Part shown: positions 8,256 through 15,542 of the stretch, piece after piece | Layout: every line of letters starts with the position of its first letter | How positions within the stretch are numbered: position 1 is the stretch's first letter | From: Halobacillus sp. A1 | GTDB taxonomy: Bacteria; Bacillota; Bacilli; Bacillales; Halobacillaceae | Reading direction: 5' to 3' | Assembly (NCBI RefSeq): GCF_024189295.1 | Contig: NZ_JAIZEN010000009.1 | Coordinates: 62,001-126,000 of the forward strand | DNA length: 64,000 bases | The notes under the pieces: model-generated | Told to the model about the DNA's origin: nothing | The model's database searches: none | What the model saw: only the letters and a program-made list of their open reading frames with translations | Program-made: the position numbers and the translations under genes

Positions 8256-8570
8256 AACTTCCCTTGCTCCTTTCCAAGAAAAAATACACCAGTTCTCCGC
8301 TTGACGAGCCTACTCCAGTAATATAAGAAAAGCAGGACTCGCCCCACCAAAGTCTTTATGACGCAAAGATTATAGTATTGTATGATTTCAGGGTTATACA
8401 AGTTACGAGAAAAACGAGAATGCAAAGAATTCTACGTTTGATTTCTGAGAGACTGGCCCCCAAGAAGAATGCATCCCCCGGACTTAATCTACTTCATAAC
8501 AAACTATCTGCCCTCAAATATGAGTCGATTCATTTACATGAGGAATGGGTTTGATAATGACAATTGAAAT

Positions 8571-8616
8571 ATAAAGAAGCAGGTATTCTAATTGAATACC
8601 TGCTTCTTTATATTTC
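8571..8616. terminator. Long perfect hairpin, probable terminator
   Basis: An 18-bp perfect stem (from ATAAAGAAGCAGGTATTC) with a 5-nt loop. Short T-rich tracts lie on the plus side. No gene directly abuts it, so it may be left over from chromosomal transcription reading towards the tRNA. Confidence 0.5.
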
Positions 8617-8802
8617 ACCTTTATTTATTATTCATTTCGTAATACTTTAAATGGAAGTTATATCTCGAATAGATGAAGTTTCCGGTGTGAGGCTCTAACC
8701 CATCCACACCATGCAATTAGATCATGTACTAGAACCTCAGGTATAATCCATTCAATATTTTATAGAACAAAAAAAGCCGATAAAAACTTCAGCAACATGT
8801 GT

Positions 8803-8856
8803 CAAAAATAAAAGAAATGACGCGGCCTCCCCATGGATGGAAAACCGCGCCATTTC
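8803..8856 (-). terminator. Original chromosomal terminator of tRNA-Val, now separated from it
   Basis: On the minus strand the stem GAAATGGCGCGG/CCGCGTCATTTC (one mismatch) is followed by TTTTATTTTT. It sits 12 bases beyond the tRNA 3'-end fragment at 8868-8913, where the terminator of an uninterrupted tRNA-Val would lie. Confidence 0.65.
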
Positions 8857-8867
8857 GGCACTTTGTG

Positions 8868-8913
8868 TGGATGATTCCGATTGGGCTCGAACCAACGACC
8901 TCCACCCTGTCAA
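8868..8913. repeat. attL: 46-bp copy of the tRNA-Val 3' half
   Basis: 46 bases identical to 17835-17880. They cover the tRNA 3' end, T-arm and the 3' side of the anticodon arm, starting TGGATGATTCCG and ending ACCCTGTCAA. After one mismatch, four more bases (GTGG) match. The rest of the tRNA is missing here, so this is the displaced end produced by integration. Confidence 0.92.
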
Positions 8914-9028
8914 AGTGGTATATTTAGAAAGTATGGTACAGTTTGAATATGCTGACTGCTGTTATATCGGTACATTGAGTATGTTCTTTTATGTTCCACT
9001 CGTTGGATTTGGGGACAGGATGTTAAAG

Positions 9029-9049
9029 TTTGTCCCCACTTTGTCCCCA
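9029..9049 (+). repeat. Left pair of TTTGTCCCCA sites (candidate integrase arm sites)
   Basis: Two TTTGTCCCCA decamers at 9029 and 9040, 11 bp apart, i.e. one helical turn. An inverted TGGGGACA lies at 9010-9017. The pair recurs with the same spacing at the other end of the element. Confidence 0.65.
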
Positions 9050-9127
9050 CCAGGTTATAGAGCCACTACATTATAACAATGCCCTCTTATCCTTACTCTT
9101 TAGCTTTTTAGACTAAAGGAGTAGAAT

Positions 9128-9216
9128 TATCGAAATAGCGAAATATCGAAATAAAGCCTGTCATATCAACGTTCAAAGCATTTCGATAAATATATATCGT
9201 TATAGAATAGCGAAAT
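9128..9216. repeat. Left array of TATCGAAAT-type repeats
   Basis: TATCGAAAT at 9128 and 9144 and TAGCGAAAT at 9136 form an 8-bp tandem. An inverted ATTTCGATA is at 9180 and another TAGCGAAAT at 9208. The same motif clusters at the right end of the element (17537-17659). Confidence 0.65.
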
Positions 9217-9616
9217 ATCTATGCAGTGTGCTGTAGTGGGTGCATGGTATTCAGCATAGCACTTCATATTTACGCTTCTATGGTCTGGTGGTCTGTCTTG
9301 TGGCTGTTCTACAGAATGTACCCTTGCCTATTCAGTCAAAGAACGTTCTTGAGTATATTCCATTTCAGACATAGCAAGGTTTTAAGCTTGGACACTACGC
9401 CAATATTTCCAGTACGTTAAAAGAGCGTAAATAGTGATAAATGTATTTAGCCGATTATTTGAAGCGGATCAACTTGTACAAAGCCACACAGTTGCATCGA
9501 AACGGACAACTACCCACTTGCTATAATTTCACTTCAATATACAAGCCCTCGTAAACACAAAAAAAAGAAGCCCCTGCTCAAGATCTGCCCTAAGCATCTA
9601 GCTCCTCATTTTGAAT

Positions 9617-9892
9617 TTAGAATAACCATTCCCATATGCCGAAGCCTACGAATAGTAGTATGGTGCATATGACAAACAACCCAGGCAGCGCCCATAAGAG
9701 GACACCCATCTTCAACGTAGTGTTAGCATTCTTGTAGAACTTCTCCTGGTCTGTGGGTTTCTCCCGGTTGCGCCACTCATTCTTTAATCCTTGCTTGCCT
9801 TCCTTGATTTCCGCTTTCGACTTCTCAATGCTTTCTTGATTGCGCCTTGATCTTTCTTCCAGCTTCTTTTCTAGTTCTTTCAACTTCCCCAT
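9617..9892 (-). CDS. Small coiled-coil protein with C-terminal membrane anchor
   Basis: An unrecognised 91-aa protein. It starts MGKLKELEKKLEERSRRNQE, a highly charged heptad-rich stretch of about 55 residues. It ends in one long hydrophobic segment (GVLLWALPGLFVICTILLFVGFGIW), giving a tail-anchored layout. GGAGGG lies 9 bases before the chosen ATG; a longer frame upstream has no such site. It is the last gene of the element, separated by about 140 bases and a terminator from the main operon, so it probably has its own promoter and could be an accessory function. What it does cannot be told from the sequence. Confidence 0.65.
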   Translation of the reverse strand: MGKLKELEKKLEERSRRNQESIEKSKAEIKEGKQGLKNEWRNREKPTDQEKFYKNANTTLKMGVLLWALPGLFVICTILLFVGFGIWEWLF

Positions 9893-10004
9893 GTCACCAC
9901 TCCCTCCATTTTTTAAACAAAACGCCCACACCCTTACTCCTTTAAAATAATTATTCTATAAGATCTACATAAAATCCTTTATTTGGTATATATTTAGATA
10001 AAAC

Positions 10005-10033
10005 AAAAAAAGAGAATGACTTTTGTCACTCCC
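10005..10033 (-). terminator. Terminator of the element's main leftward operon
   Basis: On the minus strand a stem GGGAGTGAC/GTCATTCTC (9 pairs, two of them G-U) with loop AAAA is followed by seven T residues. It overlaps the stop codon of the last operon gene. Confidence 0.75.
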
Positions 10034-10218
10034 TAAATGTTCACGTATATATACCTAAACCCTGCATCATCTAAATATCTCTTATATGCGCTGTCTGGTT
10101 CGCTTTCCATCTGCTCCCGGGGCTTTTCCCTGCCTGGTACAGTAATCAAGATAAGAAGGTTTTCACTTTGCTTTGATCTTGTTTCTAAACTTTTCACTCT
10201 GGTAGTTAAATTCTTCAC
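10033..10218 (-). CDS. Hypothetical small element protein (61 aa)
   Basis: Unrecognised. Begins MKNLTTRVKSLETRSKQSEN, sharing an R/K-x-x-x-L/I-E-x-R heptad start with the two genes upstream. A hydrophobic beta-like stretch (LLILITVPG) and a polar C-terminus (YKRYLDDAGFRYIYVNI) follow. The GTG start overlaps the TGA of the previous gene as GTGA, so translation is coupled. The operon terminator begins at its stop codon. Confidence 0.55.
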   Translation of the reverse strand: MKNLTTRVKSLETRSKQSENLLILITVPGREKPREQMESEPDSAYKRYLDDAGFRYIYVNI

Positions 10219-10373
10219 CCTTCACACTCCCTAATGTCATCAATAATAATCACTGTTTTATCATTAATTTGGCTGCGGTACTTCTCTATGTCTTTCTCGC
10301 TATCAACCAGGAGTACAGGCAAAGCGTTAAAGGTTGTTACTCGCTTCTCTATACGTTTGACTCTGTTAATCAT
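10215..10373 (-). CDS. Hypothetical small element protein (52 aa)
   Basis: Unrecognised. Starts MINRVKRIEKRVTTFNALPV, followed by a hydrophobic strand, DSEKDIEKYR, and KTVIIIDDIREC. GAGAGGGTG lies just before the ATG, and the stop overlaps the GTG of the next gene. Its layout (short coiled start, hydrophobic strand, charged helix, second hydrophobic strand) resembles its downstream neighbour, suggesting the two are diverged duplicates. Confidence 0.5.
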   Translation of the reverse strand: MINRVKRIEKRVTTFNALPVLLVDSEKDIEKYRSQINDKTVIIIDDIRECEG

Positions 10374-10393
10374 ATTCACCCTCTCATTCCCCC

Positions 10394-10582
10394 TTATACG
10401 GCTACATGGTGAACGTGTGGCACGTATTCCTTAACCTTCTGATATATCTGCTCCCTGTCCTTCATTGAAGCATCTGGAGCGGATAAAGACTTTAGATAAG
10501 CGCATACCATTTGCTCTTGTGTTTCCTTGTTTGCTTCTTCCAATTGCTTTTCCAGCTTCATCAACCGCTTTTCTAAGTTCAT
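10394..10582 (-). CDS. Hypothetical small coiled-coil element protein (62 aa)
   Basis: Unrecognised. Begins MNLEKRLMKLEKQLEEANKE, a short leucine-heptad coiled coil, with a charged helical rest and a His-rich end (VPHVHHVAV). The ATG overlaps the stop of the preceding HTH gene as ATGA, so it is translated with it. It may act as a partner of that DNA-binding protein; this is inference from coupling only. Confidence 0.55.
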   Translation of the reverse strand: MNLEKRLMKLEKQLEEANKETQEQMVCAYLKSLSAPDASMKDREQIYQKVKEYVPHVHHVAV

Positions 10583-10965
10583 GCGCTCTCACTCTCCAGT
10601 GATTCCTCCAGGCGTTCAATACGATCCTGTAAGTGTTCCATTTCATGTGCTTTAAATCCAAACTCTAATAATGACCTACATGCGCTGGCTCTGGCCACAG
10701 CAGGAGTCTTAGGATTCTGTGCCATTTCCATTAAAGTATCTACAGCTATGGTCATCCCCTGCCTTAATCGTGCGGTAGCCTGTGATACGGTTTCCTGTTT
10801 CATTCGGTGCAGCCGCTCCTGGAAGCTGTCTAACTGCTGCCATCTATACAGGGTACTAGTGGTTATGCCTGCCTTGTCTGCTGCCTTTTGCATGGTGGAT
10901 TCCGTAATAATGGCCATAACTGCAAGCTCTTGTTTCTTGTTTAATTTCTCGCCACATTGACCCAT
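10579..10965 (-). CDS. Small-terminase-like HTH protein (phBC6A51-type)
   Basis: A 128-residue protein with an N-terminal helix-turn-helix (KKQELAVMAII...MQKAADKAGITTSTLYRW) and a long C-terminal helical part (ARASACRSLLEFGFKAHEMEHLQDRIERLEE) ending in a coiled coil. This arrangement is that of phBC6A51-type HTH proteins found in Firmicutes phages and islands, related to small terminase subunits and transposase HTH domains. Small terminase genes are a hallmark of several phage satellites, where they redirect packaging. No large terminase is encoded here. It could equally be a DNA-binding replication or regulatory protein. AAAGGAATGG precedes the ATG. Confidence 0.65.
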   Translation of the reverse strand: MGQCGEKLNKKQELAVMAIITESTMQKAADKAGITTSTLYRWQQLDSFQERLHRMKQETVSQATARLRQGMTIAVDTLMEMAQNPKTPAVARASACRSLLEFGFKAHEMEHLQDRIERLEESLESESA

Positions 10966-10983
10966 GCTATACCATTCCTTTCC

Positions 10984-11106
10984 TTATCCTGTGATTTTAA
11001 AGGGTACTTTCATTTCTTTAGCTAACCGTTTCAACTTCTTCGATTGAGAGTAATGAGCTTTTTCCGTCACTTTATCCCGGGTTTTATTTCGATCATACTT
11101 TCTCAC
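10984..11106 (-). CDS. Hypothetical basic 40-aa element protein
   Basis: Unrecognised. The start is a GTG preceded by AGGAGG with a 7-base gap; a longer upstream frame overlaps the neighbouring gene and puts this site inside the coding region. The product (MRKYDRNKTRDKVTEKAHYS then KKLKRLAKEMKVPFKITG) is very basic and could bind nucleic acid. It lies 18 bases before the HTH gene. Confidence 0.55.
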   Translation of the reverse strand: MRKYDRNKTRDKVTEKAHYSQSKKLKRLAKEMKVPFKITG

Positions 11107-11170
11107 CTTATCGCCTCCTATAAATATGAGCCCCTGCCCCCATTGGAAAGAAGCAAGGGCTCTATGTTCT

Positions 11171-11854
11171 TTAGATGGTCTGTTTTTGATCTCCTTGTAT
11201 TTCATTCTGTAACCACAAAGCCTTACTATTTAACACGTTTGAAAATTCTTGGATATTCTTCTCGATGGGCAGGTATTTCATAGACAATCTGCTTTTTTCT
11301 TGTTCCGCTTCGTCTAATGCCTGCTCGTATCTTTTTTGCTCTTTTGTCTTAACATTCTGTTTCGCTTGCTTCAAGGCTTCCTTCACTTCACTTTTAATCA
11401 CGTTATACCTATCTAAATCTTGCCCTACTTTGGTAATCTCGTGGAAACTGTCAATCAGTACATATCTCATATTCTCGTTTTCATGGTTGGCTAATTCACT
11501 CACAATTCCTAAGAAGTCCTCAGCTGTCTCAACTTCACTCGCTAAGCGTGACAGTACCGTCTTAGTTAGATAGTCCATGACAGCCACATTCTTACTATCA
11601 AACTTGCGTTGATTCACTAATACCATTTCTGGAGACAATTCTTTTTCTTTCTCTGTGATAGTCATTTTATTATCCGGCTTGAAAAATTCGGCTTTGCTAT
11701 CTAATTCTTTAACCTTTGCTTGCTTCTCGTCCTCAATGGATTGAAAAGCCTGTTTTACCTCTCCCTGCATTCGTTGAAACTGTTTCAACCGGGCTTCCGG
11801 CATTAATTCCTTTTCTGCTTTAGCTACTTGGCTTCTCATTTGATTTAGATCCAT
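11171..11854 (-). CDS. Hypothetical coiled-coil element protein (227 aa)
   Basis: Unrecognised. Highly charged and mostly helical: an N-terminal segment MDLNQMRSQVAKAEKELMPE, a central part (MDYLTKTVLSRLASEVETAEDFLGIVSEL), and a long C-terminal coiled coil (VKEALKQAKQNVKTKEQKRY and onward). AAAGGGGA lies about 8 bases before the chosen ATG, which overlaps the stop region of the preceding gene; a longer frame lacks a ribosome binding site. Scaffold-like or structural roles are possible, but nothing specific is visible. Confidence 0.6.
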   Translation of the reverse strand: MDLNQMRSQVAKAEKELMPEARLKQFQRMQGEVKQAFQSIEDEKQAKVKELDSKAEFFKPDNKMTITEKEKELSPEMVLVNQRKFDSKNVAVMDYLTKTVLSRLASEVETAEDFLGIVSELANHENENMRYVLIDSFHEITKVGQDLDRYNVIKSEVKEALKQAKQNVKTKEQKRYEQALDEAEQEKSRLSMKYLPIEKNIQEFSNVLNSKALWLQNEIQGDQKQTI

Positions 11855-11855
11855 G

Positions 11856-12038
11856 TTATCTGTCCCCTTTAAATTTGGTTTTTTCTCGTTCTTTCTGCTT
11901 CCGACTGCGTAAAATATATTTCCCTCGCTTGATGGATTCTTGCCATACATCCGGGTTTGACCTAAGAAGCAATTTCATTTCATCTTGAGTCAAGAACACC
12001 GTATGCCCTGGCAGCTTAACCTCTATTAAATTTTCCAT
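11856..12038 (-). CDS. Hypothetical small element protein (60 aa)
   Basis: Unrecognised. Starts MENLIEVKLPGHTVFLTQDE, then a helical and basic C-terminus (GKYILRSRKQKEREKTKFK). GTGGAGGAC lies about 8 bases upstream of the ATG. It overlaps the preceding small gene by 23 bases in another frame, as in tightly packed phage operons. Confidence 0.55.
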   Translation of the reverse strand: MENLIEVKLPGHTVFLTQDEMKLLLRSNPDVWQESIKRGKYILRSRKQKEREKTKFKGDR

Positions 12039-12135
12039 TCACAATGTCCTCCACTACTTGATCTACATCGTGATGACCACTATTCCCCATTACGTTTGCT
12101 AACTGAATGAGCTGTTCAAGTTGTTCTGTATTCAT
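12016..12135 (-). CDS. Hypothetical 39-aa element micropeptide
   Basis: Not a known family. The frame starts MNTEQLEQLIQLANVMGNSG and ends DIVNGKFNRG; GAAAGGATG lies 6-9 bases before the ATG. It continues the operon direction with tight spacing to both neighbours. The short amphipathic helix at its start is the only visible feature. Confidence 0.5.
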   Translation of the reverse strand: MNTEQLEQLIQLANVMGNSGHHDVDQVVEDIVNGKFNRG

Positions 12136-12164
12136 AATTTCACATCCTTTCAAATCGTCTATTC

Positions 12165-12239
12165 TTACTGCCCTATATAGTAGGTATCTCCCACCTTAAT
12201 CACTAAATCTTTAGGAAGTTCACTTGTATAAATAGTCAT
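12165..12239 (-). CDS. Possible 24-aa micropeptide
   Basis: ATG overlaps the stop of the TubC-like gene (ATGA), with a good Shine-Dalgarno (AAAGGGGGTG, about 5 bases away) inside the end of that gene. The product is MTIYTSELPKDLVIKVGDTY followed by YIGQ. Its short length makes it uncertain, but the signal strength and coupling favour real translation. Confidence 0.4.
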   Translation of the reverse strand: MTIYTSELPKDLVIKVGDTYYIGQ

Positions 12240-12640
12240 GCACTCACCCCCTTTAAGTAGTTGAAATAACTACTCGCCCGGGCTTGTACTTCATAAAAAG
12301 ATCCCTGCGCTAATATCTTGTGCCTTTTGGCCACTGTGCGCCCCTGCTCGTAATTCTCACGCCACAACACCCATTTACCCTGCCTACACTCCACATAAAT
12401 TATGGATCTATGGCTCATTGACTGCATGTAAATCTCTCCAGCTACTCCTACCATGAATCCTATTTCCTTCATGCTCTTATCACGCTCTAAGACTTCTAAT
12501 ACAGTCGTTTTGTTATCTTTGAACCATTGTACAAGGGAAGGTTCTAACCGCTTTCCCTGCTTAATGTTTAAACGTCCATTAGACACCTGGAGCATACAGC
12601 CTGAGCTTTCTACCGTTTGGATAATTTCAGATACAGTCAT
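12236..12640 (-). CDS. TubC-N-like docking domain protein
   Basis: A 134-residue protein whose first 50 residues (VSEIIQTVESSGCMLQVSNG, then LSVQWFKDNKTTVLEVL-like helices) match the helix-helix-hairpin-helix layout of TubC N-terminal docking domains, known from NRPS/PKS complexes and found next to phage primases. The remaining 85 residues are beta-rich and unassigned (SIIYVECRQGKWVLWREN). Its ATG overlaps the stop of the ATPase gene (ATGA), suggesting it works with that protein, perhaps by mediating a contact in a replication complex. The docking assignment is by pattern only. Confidence 0.55.
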   Translation of the reverse strand: MTVSEIIQTVESSGCMLQVSNGRLNIKQGKRLEPSLVQWFKDNKTTVLEVLERDKSMKEIGFMVGVAGEIYMQSMSHRSIIYVECRQGKWVLWRENYEQGRTVAKRHKILAQGSFYEVQARASSYFNYLKGVSA

Positions 12641-14154
12641 ATAGTTATGTCCTCCCCATCCTCGGATATAGGAGCTTCTTCCTCCATACGTTCCAACTTA
12701 ATTAAGCGCCCCTCGCTCGTTTGTCCTAAGTCGGTAAAATATATCCCCTCTGATCTTAAACCTGGAGCAATCCTGGTTAATCTACCTTTTATACTGCGTG
12801 GTGTAGGCCATGCTTTGGAATATATAGTACGCTGATCCCTCACATACTCGGTTATAAGCTCATGGGCTTCTGTAGGAGTGCCTTTGTACTGCTTACGATT
12901 CTTCATAAAATCTATTACAGCTACAGCAAGCGGATCTGTTTCTAATGACTGATTGATTCCCTCTTGTTGGTTACGTGAATAAAGTTCTATAAACTCGCCT
13001 GGTTTCCAGTTTAGAGCTTTCTCTGCTGCTGTTATCCAAAGGGCAAAGTCTGCCATTCGTGGTTTATTCGTTACTATTGTATAGGGCAATTCCTTAATAG
13101 CTGCGCTCACTACGTCAAGAAAAGCTCCTATAATCTTAGGCCTGACAGCTTCAAACTCTCTCCAGAACGTGCCTTCATCTGTTCTTTTGTCCTTTGGAAT
13201 AGATGGAAGGTTTAGCATAATGGAGCGGTCTAATAAGTCCGGGCGCTTCCCTACGTCTGAAATACCATTTAATATACTTGGCTTCATTAAAGTAATAACC
13301 GCTTCTTCATCATCACTATATAGCTCACGTTTTGCGACTGATCCCCCTAAGGCAATCTTACAAAAGGTATCTGATAGCGCATTTGATAATGATGAAATGT
13401 TATCATAAGCCCCTATATGTGCTTTACTTGCAGCAATAGCCAATTCTTCCTCACTCTTAGGTAAATTCCTTAAAGGAAGTGTTTCAGATGGATCAATCAG
13501 ACTTCTTAAAACTTTAGTAGTCGTACTCTTAGAGCTTCCCTGCTCCCCTTGTACCAACAGAACAGGATAAGGAGAACCTGGGCGCATGGTTGCAAGTAAC
13601 CAGGCTACAGCCATTTTAAAATCATCCTCATTCCTACAATTCAAGAATGGCTTTAGCTGTTCTATGCTCCCTCCAGGCTCTGGAGCAGGTAACTCTCCTA
13701 ATGAGTTTGTACGCTTGAAATATACAGGCGTTTGACTAACTACTTTCCAACCTTGCTCTGATACTTCAATAGCTTCATAACGTTCATTAGCAAGATCAAT
13801 ATAGAAGCGTCCTTTGTACTCGGCAATTCGTGTATGAACCTGGTGCATTTCCCCTTTAAACAATGCCCCACCTTCTAAAGTAGATAGTGCATCTTCTACA
13901 GCCTGACTTCCTGCAACCTTTCCAAAGGTGTCGTAATACTGCATCCGTAACCACCGTTTAAACTTCTTCTTACGGAGTGGCATTACTTCCTCATGCTCAT
14001 TTATTGTTAAGACAGCATAGGCGGTTTCATCTGGAGTGTGGAATAATTCTATATCAGAAGCCATTTCTACAAGGATTTGACTTTGTGTTTTCTTACTTTC
14101 ATCATCATCCTTAAGCTGTTGTAATTCGTTTGCTTTACTTTCGTCATACCCCAT
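12637..14154 (-). CDS. Replication ATPase/helicase of the element
   Basis: A 505-residue P-loop ATPase. Walker A is GEQGSSKST at about 203-211 and a Walker-B-like GAYDN at about 248-252; PSILNGIS and RPDLLDRSIMLNL follow, with the arginine finger position probably in DLLDRS. This matches phage/plasmid replicative ATPases that lie beside Prim-Pol enzymes. The N-terminal 190 residues are a separate domain without clear signature, and the C-terminus resembles a winged-helix part (TPRSIKGRLTRIAPGLRSEG). It lies 5 bases downstream of the Prim-Pol gene, so both are probably made together and drive replication of the excised element. Confidence 0.8.
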   Translation of the reverse strand: MGYDESKANELQQLKDDDESKKTQSQILVEMASDIELFHTPDETAYAVLTINEHEEVMPLRKKKFKRWLRMQYYDTFGKVAGSQAVEDALSTLEGGALFKGEMHQVHTRIAEYKGRFYIDLANERYEAIEVSEQGWKVVSQTPVYFKRTNSLGELPAPEPGGSIEQLKPFLNCRNEDDFKMAVAWLLATMRPGSPYPVLLVQGEQGSSKSTTTKVLRSLIDPSETLPLRNLPKSEEELAIAASKAHIGAYDNISSLSNALSDTFCKIALGGSVAKRELYSDDEEAVITLMKPSILNGISDVGKRPDLLDRSIMLNLPSIPKDKRTDEGTFWREFEAVRPKIIGAFLDVVSAAIKELPYTIVTNKPRMADFALWITAAEKALNWKPGEFIELYSRNQQEGINQSLETDPLAVAVIDFMKNRKQYKGTPTEAHELITEYVRDQRTIYSKAWPTPRSIKGRLTRIAPGLRSEGIYFTDLGQTSEGRLIKLERMEEEAPISEDGEDITI

Positions 14155-14159
14155 AGACT

Positions 14160-14969
14160 TTAGCGCCCCCTTTGCTTCAATCTTCGTATCTCTTTATTTA
14201 AAATCGAATTATAAGTTTTATCTAATTCCTCTACAGGTAAAGATGGATCATTCCGCTCATTCCAACACCTTACAAGCTCATAAGCTATAGCAGGATGGAT
14301 ATTTTTTCTTAATAGCATCCCTGTTAATGAAGCGGCTGCTTCGTTCCTCGACCCTTCTTTGATCCCTTGTAAAAGGCTTGTCCAATGAGTAGAAGGTTTC
14401 CCTTCTGGCTGTCTTTCTTCTTTAATAAGATGTAAGAGCCACTTAGGAGCTTCTGCTATCTCTATTTCTAATGGCCTGCTCGATAACTCCCACTCATAAG
14501 CCCCACCGCTTGGATGAAGGCTAGGAGCTACTACGATATAACCACCTTCGCCCCTAACGTCTATCCCTGGTCTAATATTCGCCCTGTTACTTATTCCACC
14601 AGGATCTTTAAAGAGTAAATGACTTCCACCACTTCCAGTAATGGATTCTACTGTTTCTGGAAGCTCTCCATAATGATTTTTTAATTCTTGTAGTGATTCA
14701 TCCCCACCATGCCTAATGTCAATATCTAAGGCTATAAAGTCGCTTACTGCTGTTGGAATACCAATATTCGCCTCTGGATGATCTGACCACCATTTCTTAA
14801 TTTGGTTTATGTCCCTTGTGGCCTTATGGAAACCACCTTTATAAATAGGCTTTTTATCCTTTGGCTTTAATGGGAATACAGGCCACTCTAATTTTTCCGC
14901 ATAGGCTACAGCACTTTTATAAAATATTGTGTTTGTCGATTTGGTCTGTGTTATACTGTAGTTAGACAT
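14160..14969 (-). CDS. Prim-Pol family primase-polymerase
   Basis: A 269-residue protein with the bifunctional DNA primase/polymerase N-terminal fold. Visible: the metal-binding DID at 82-84 (FIALDIDIRHGGDES), the GSHLLF motif at 115-120, and the glycine-rich GIDVRGEGGYIVVAPS. The last 80 residues (EGSRNEAAASLTGMLLRKN) look like the PriCT accessory domain. It would synthesise primers for the element's replication together with the ATPase encoded directly downstream. AAAGGGCGC lies upstream of the ATG. Such pairs are typical of phages, plasmids and satellites of Firmicutes. Confidence 0.85.
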   Translation of the reverse strand: MSNYSITQTKSTNTIFYKSAVAYAEKLEWPVFPLKPKDKKPIYKGGFHKATRDINQIKKWWSDHPEANIGIPTAVSDFIALDIDIRHGGDESLQELKNHYGELPETVESITGSGGSHLLFKDPGGISNRANIRPGIDVRGEGGYIVVAPSLHPSGGAYEWELSSRPLEIEIAEAPKWLLHLIKEERQPEGKPSTHWTSLLQGIKEGSRNEAAASLTGMLLRKNIHPAIAYELVRCWNERNDPSLPVEELDKTYNSILNKEIRRLKQRGR

Positions 14970-14985
14970 TTATACAAGCGCCCTT

Positions 14986-15192
14986 TCAGATGCACTCTTG
15001 CCCGGAGTGCATTTTTTCTTTGTTCATTTCTTGTGCATTCAACCATTTTTCCACGCTATCCTTCTTAAAAAGGATTCTTCGCCCAATTCTTACATAACTG
15101 ATCTCATTTTCTCTGACTAATCTATATACAAGATCAACTGATAACCCTAAATAGCTAGCTAATTCCTTCACGGTTAAGGTTGTCCTCTCCAC
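14986..15192 (-). CDS. Excisionase-like MerR/HTH_17 protein
   Basis: A 68-residue winged-helix protein: TLTVKELASYLGLSVDLVYR is the helix-turn-helix and VRIGRRILFKKDSVEKWL the wing, as in excisionase-family (HTH_17) proteins. These bend DNA at att sites or act as small activators such as AlpA. GTG start with AGGAGGGG 5 bases upstream. Placed between the regulators and the replication genes, it fits the position of xis in phage-inducible islands. Confidence 0.75.
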   Translation of the reverse strand: MERTTLTVKELASYLGLSVDLVYRLVRENEISYVRIGRRILFKKDSVEKWLNAQEMNKEKMHSGQECI

Positions 15193-15203
15193 TTAATCCC
15201 CTC

Positions 15204-15509
15204 CTATTTATAAAGCTCATACTGTTTATAGGTTTTTAGTACATTTTGCATTGAGTCCTGCATCCCTTGTTGCTTTAAAAAGAAGAAGTAACACCTTTCG
15301 ATTAATTTGCTATCGCTGACAGGTGAACCATTTTCAAACTTTGTAAGCCTTCCAGGAGATATGCCTATTTGATTCGATACATAAGCCTTCGTATAACCAA
15401 AAGTCTCCCTGCTATGTTTGAACAAAAAGCCTTTCTCCTTCCATTCTTGCTCATTCTCTTTAATGAATAGTTCCTTACGTGCTTCCAATTCTTTTATTGT
15501 ATCTTCCAC
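15204..15509 (-). CDS. XRE-like DNA-binding protein of the element
   Basis: A 101-residue protein with a charged N-terminal helix and a Cro/cI-type helix-turn-helix (TKAYVSNQIGISPGRLTKFE NG). GTG start, preceded by GAGAGGGCG. Second gene of the leftward operon, so an early regulator is likely. Its target is unknown. Confidence 0.65.
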   Translation of the reverse strand: MEDTIKELEARKELFIKENEQEWKEKGFLFKHSRETFGYTKAYVSNQIGISPGRLTKFENGSPVSDSKLIERCYFFFLKQQGMQDSMQNVLKTYKQYELYK

Positions 15510-15542
15510 TTAAAACGCCCTCTCTCGATTATATTTAGTTAT

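Larger units (their letters stand above)
8256..9616. other. Gene-free stretch across the left element boundary
   Basis: About 1.36 kb without a supportable gene. The chromosomal part (to 8867) holds an isolated hairpin and a minus-strand terminator. The element part (from 8868) holds the displaced tRNA 3' end and two types of repeat arrays. Open frames across 8837-9076 and 9226-9420 have no ribosome binding sites and cross the tRNA fragment or repeats. Confidence 0.6.

Noticed and set aside
8837-9076. Open frame of 79 codons across the left att site
   Set aside because: It runs through the duplicated tRNA fragment and a TTTGTCCCCA repeat pair, has no Shine-Dalgarno and no protein-like composition.
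11125-11165. Hairpin GAGCCCCTGC/GCAAGGGCTC as a terminator inside the element operon
   Set aside because: No T-run follows on either strand and the spacer is long; it may be a weak structural element only.
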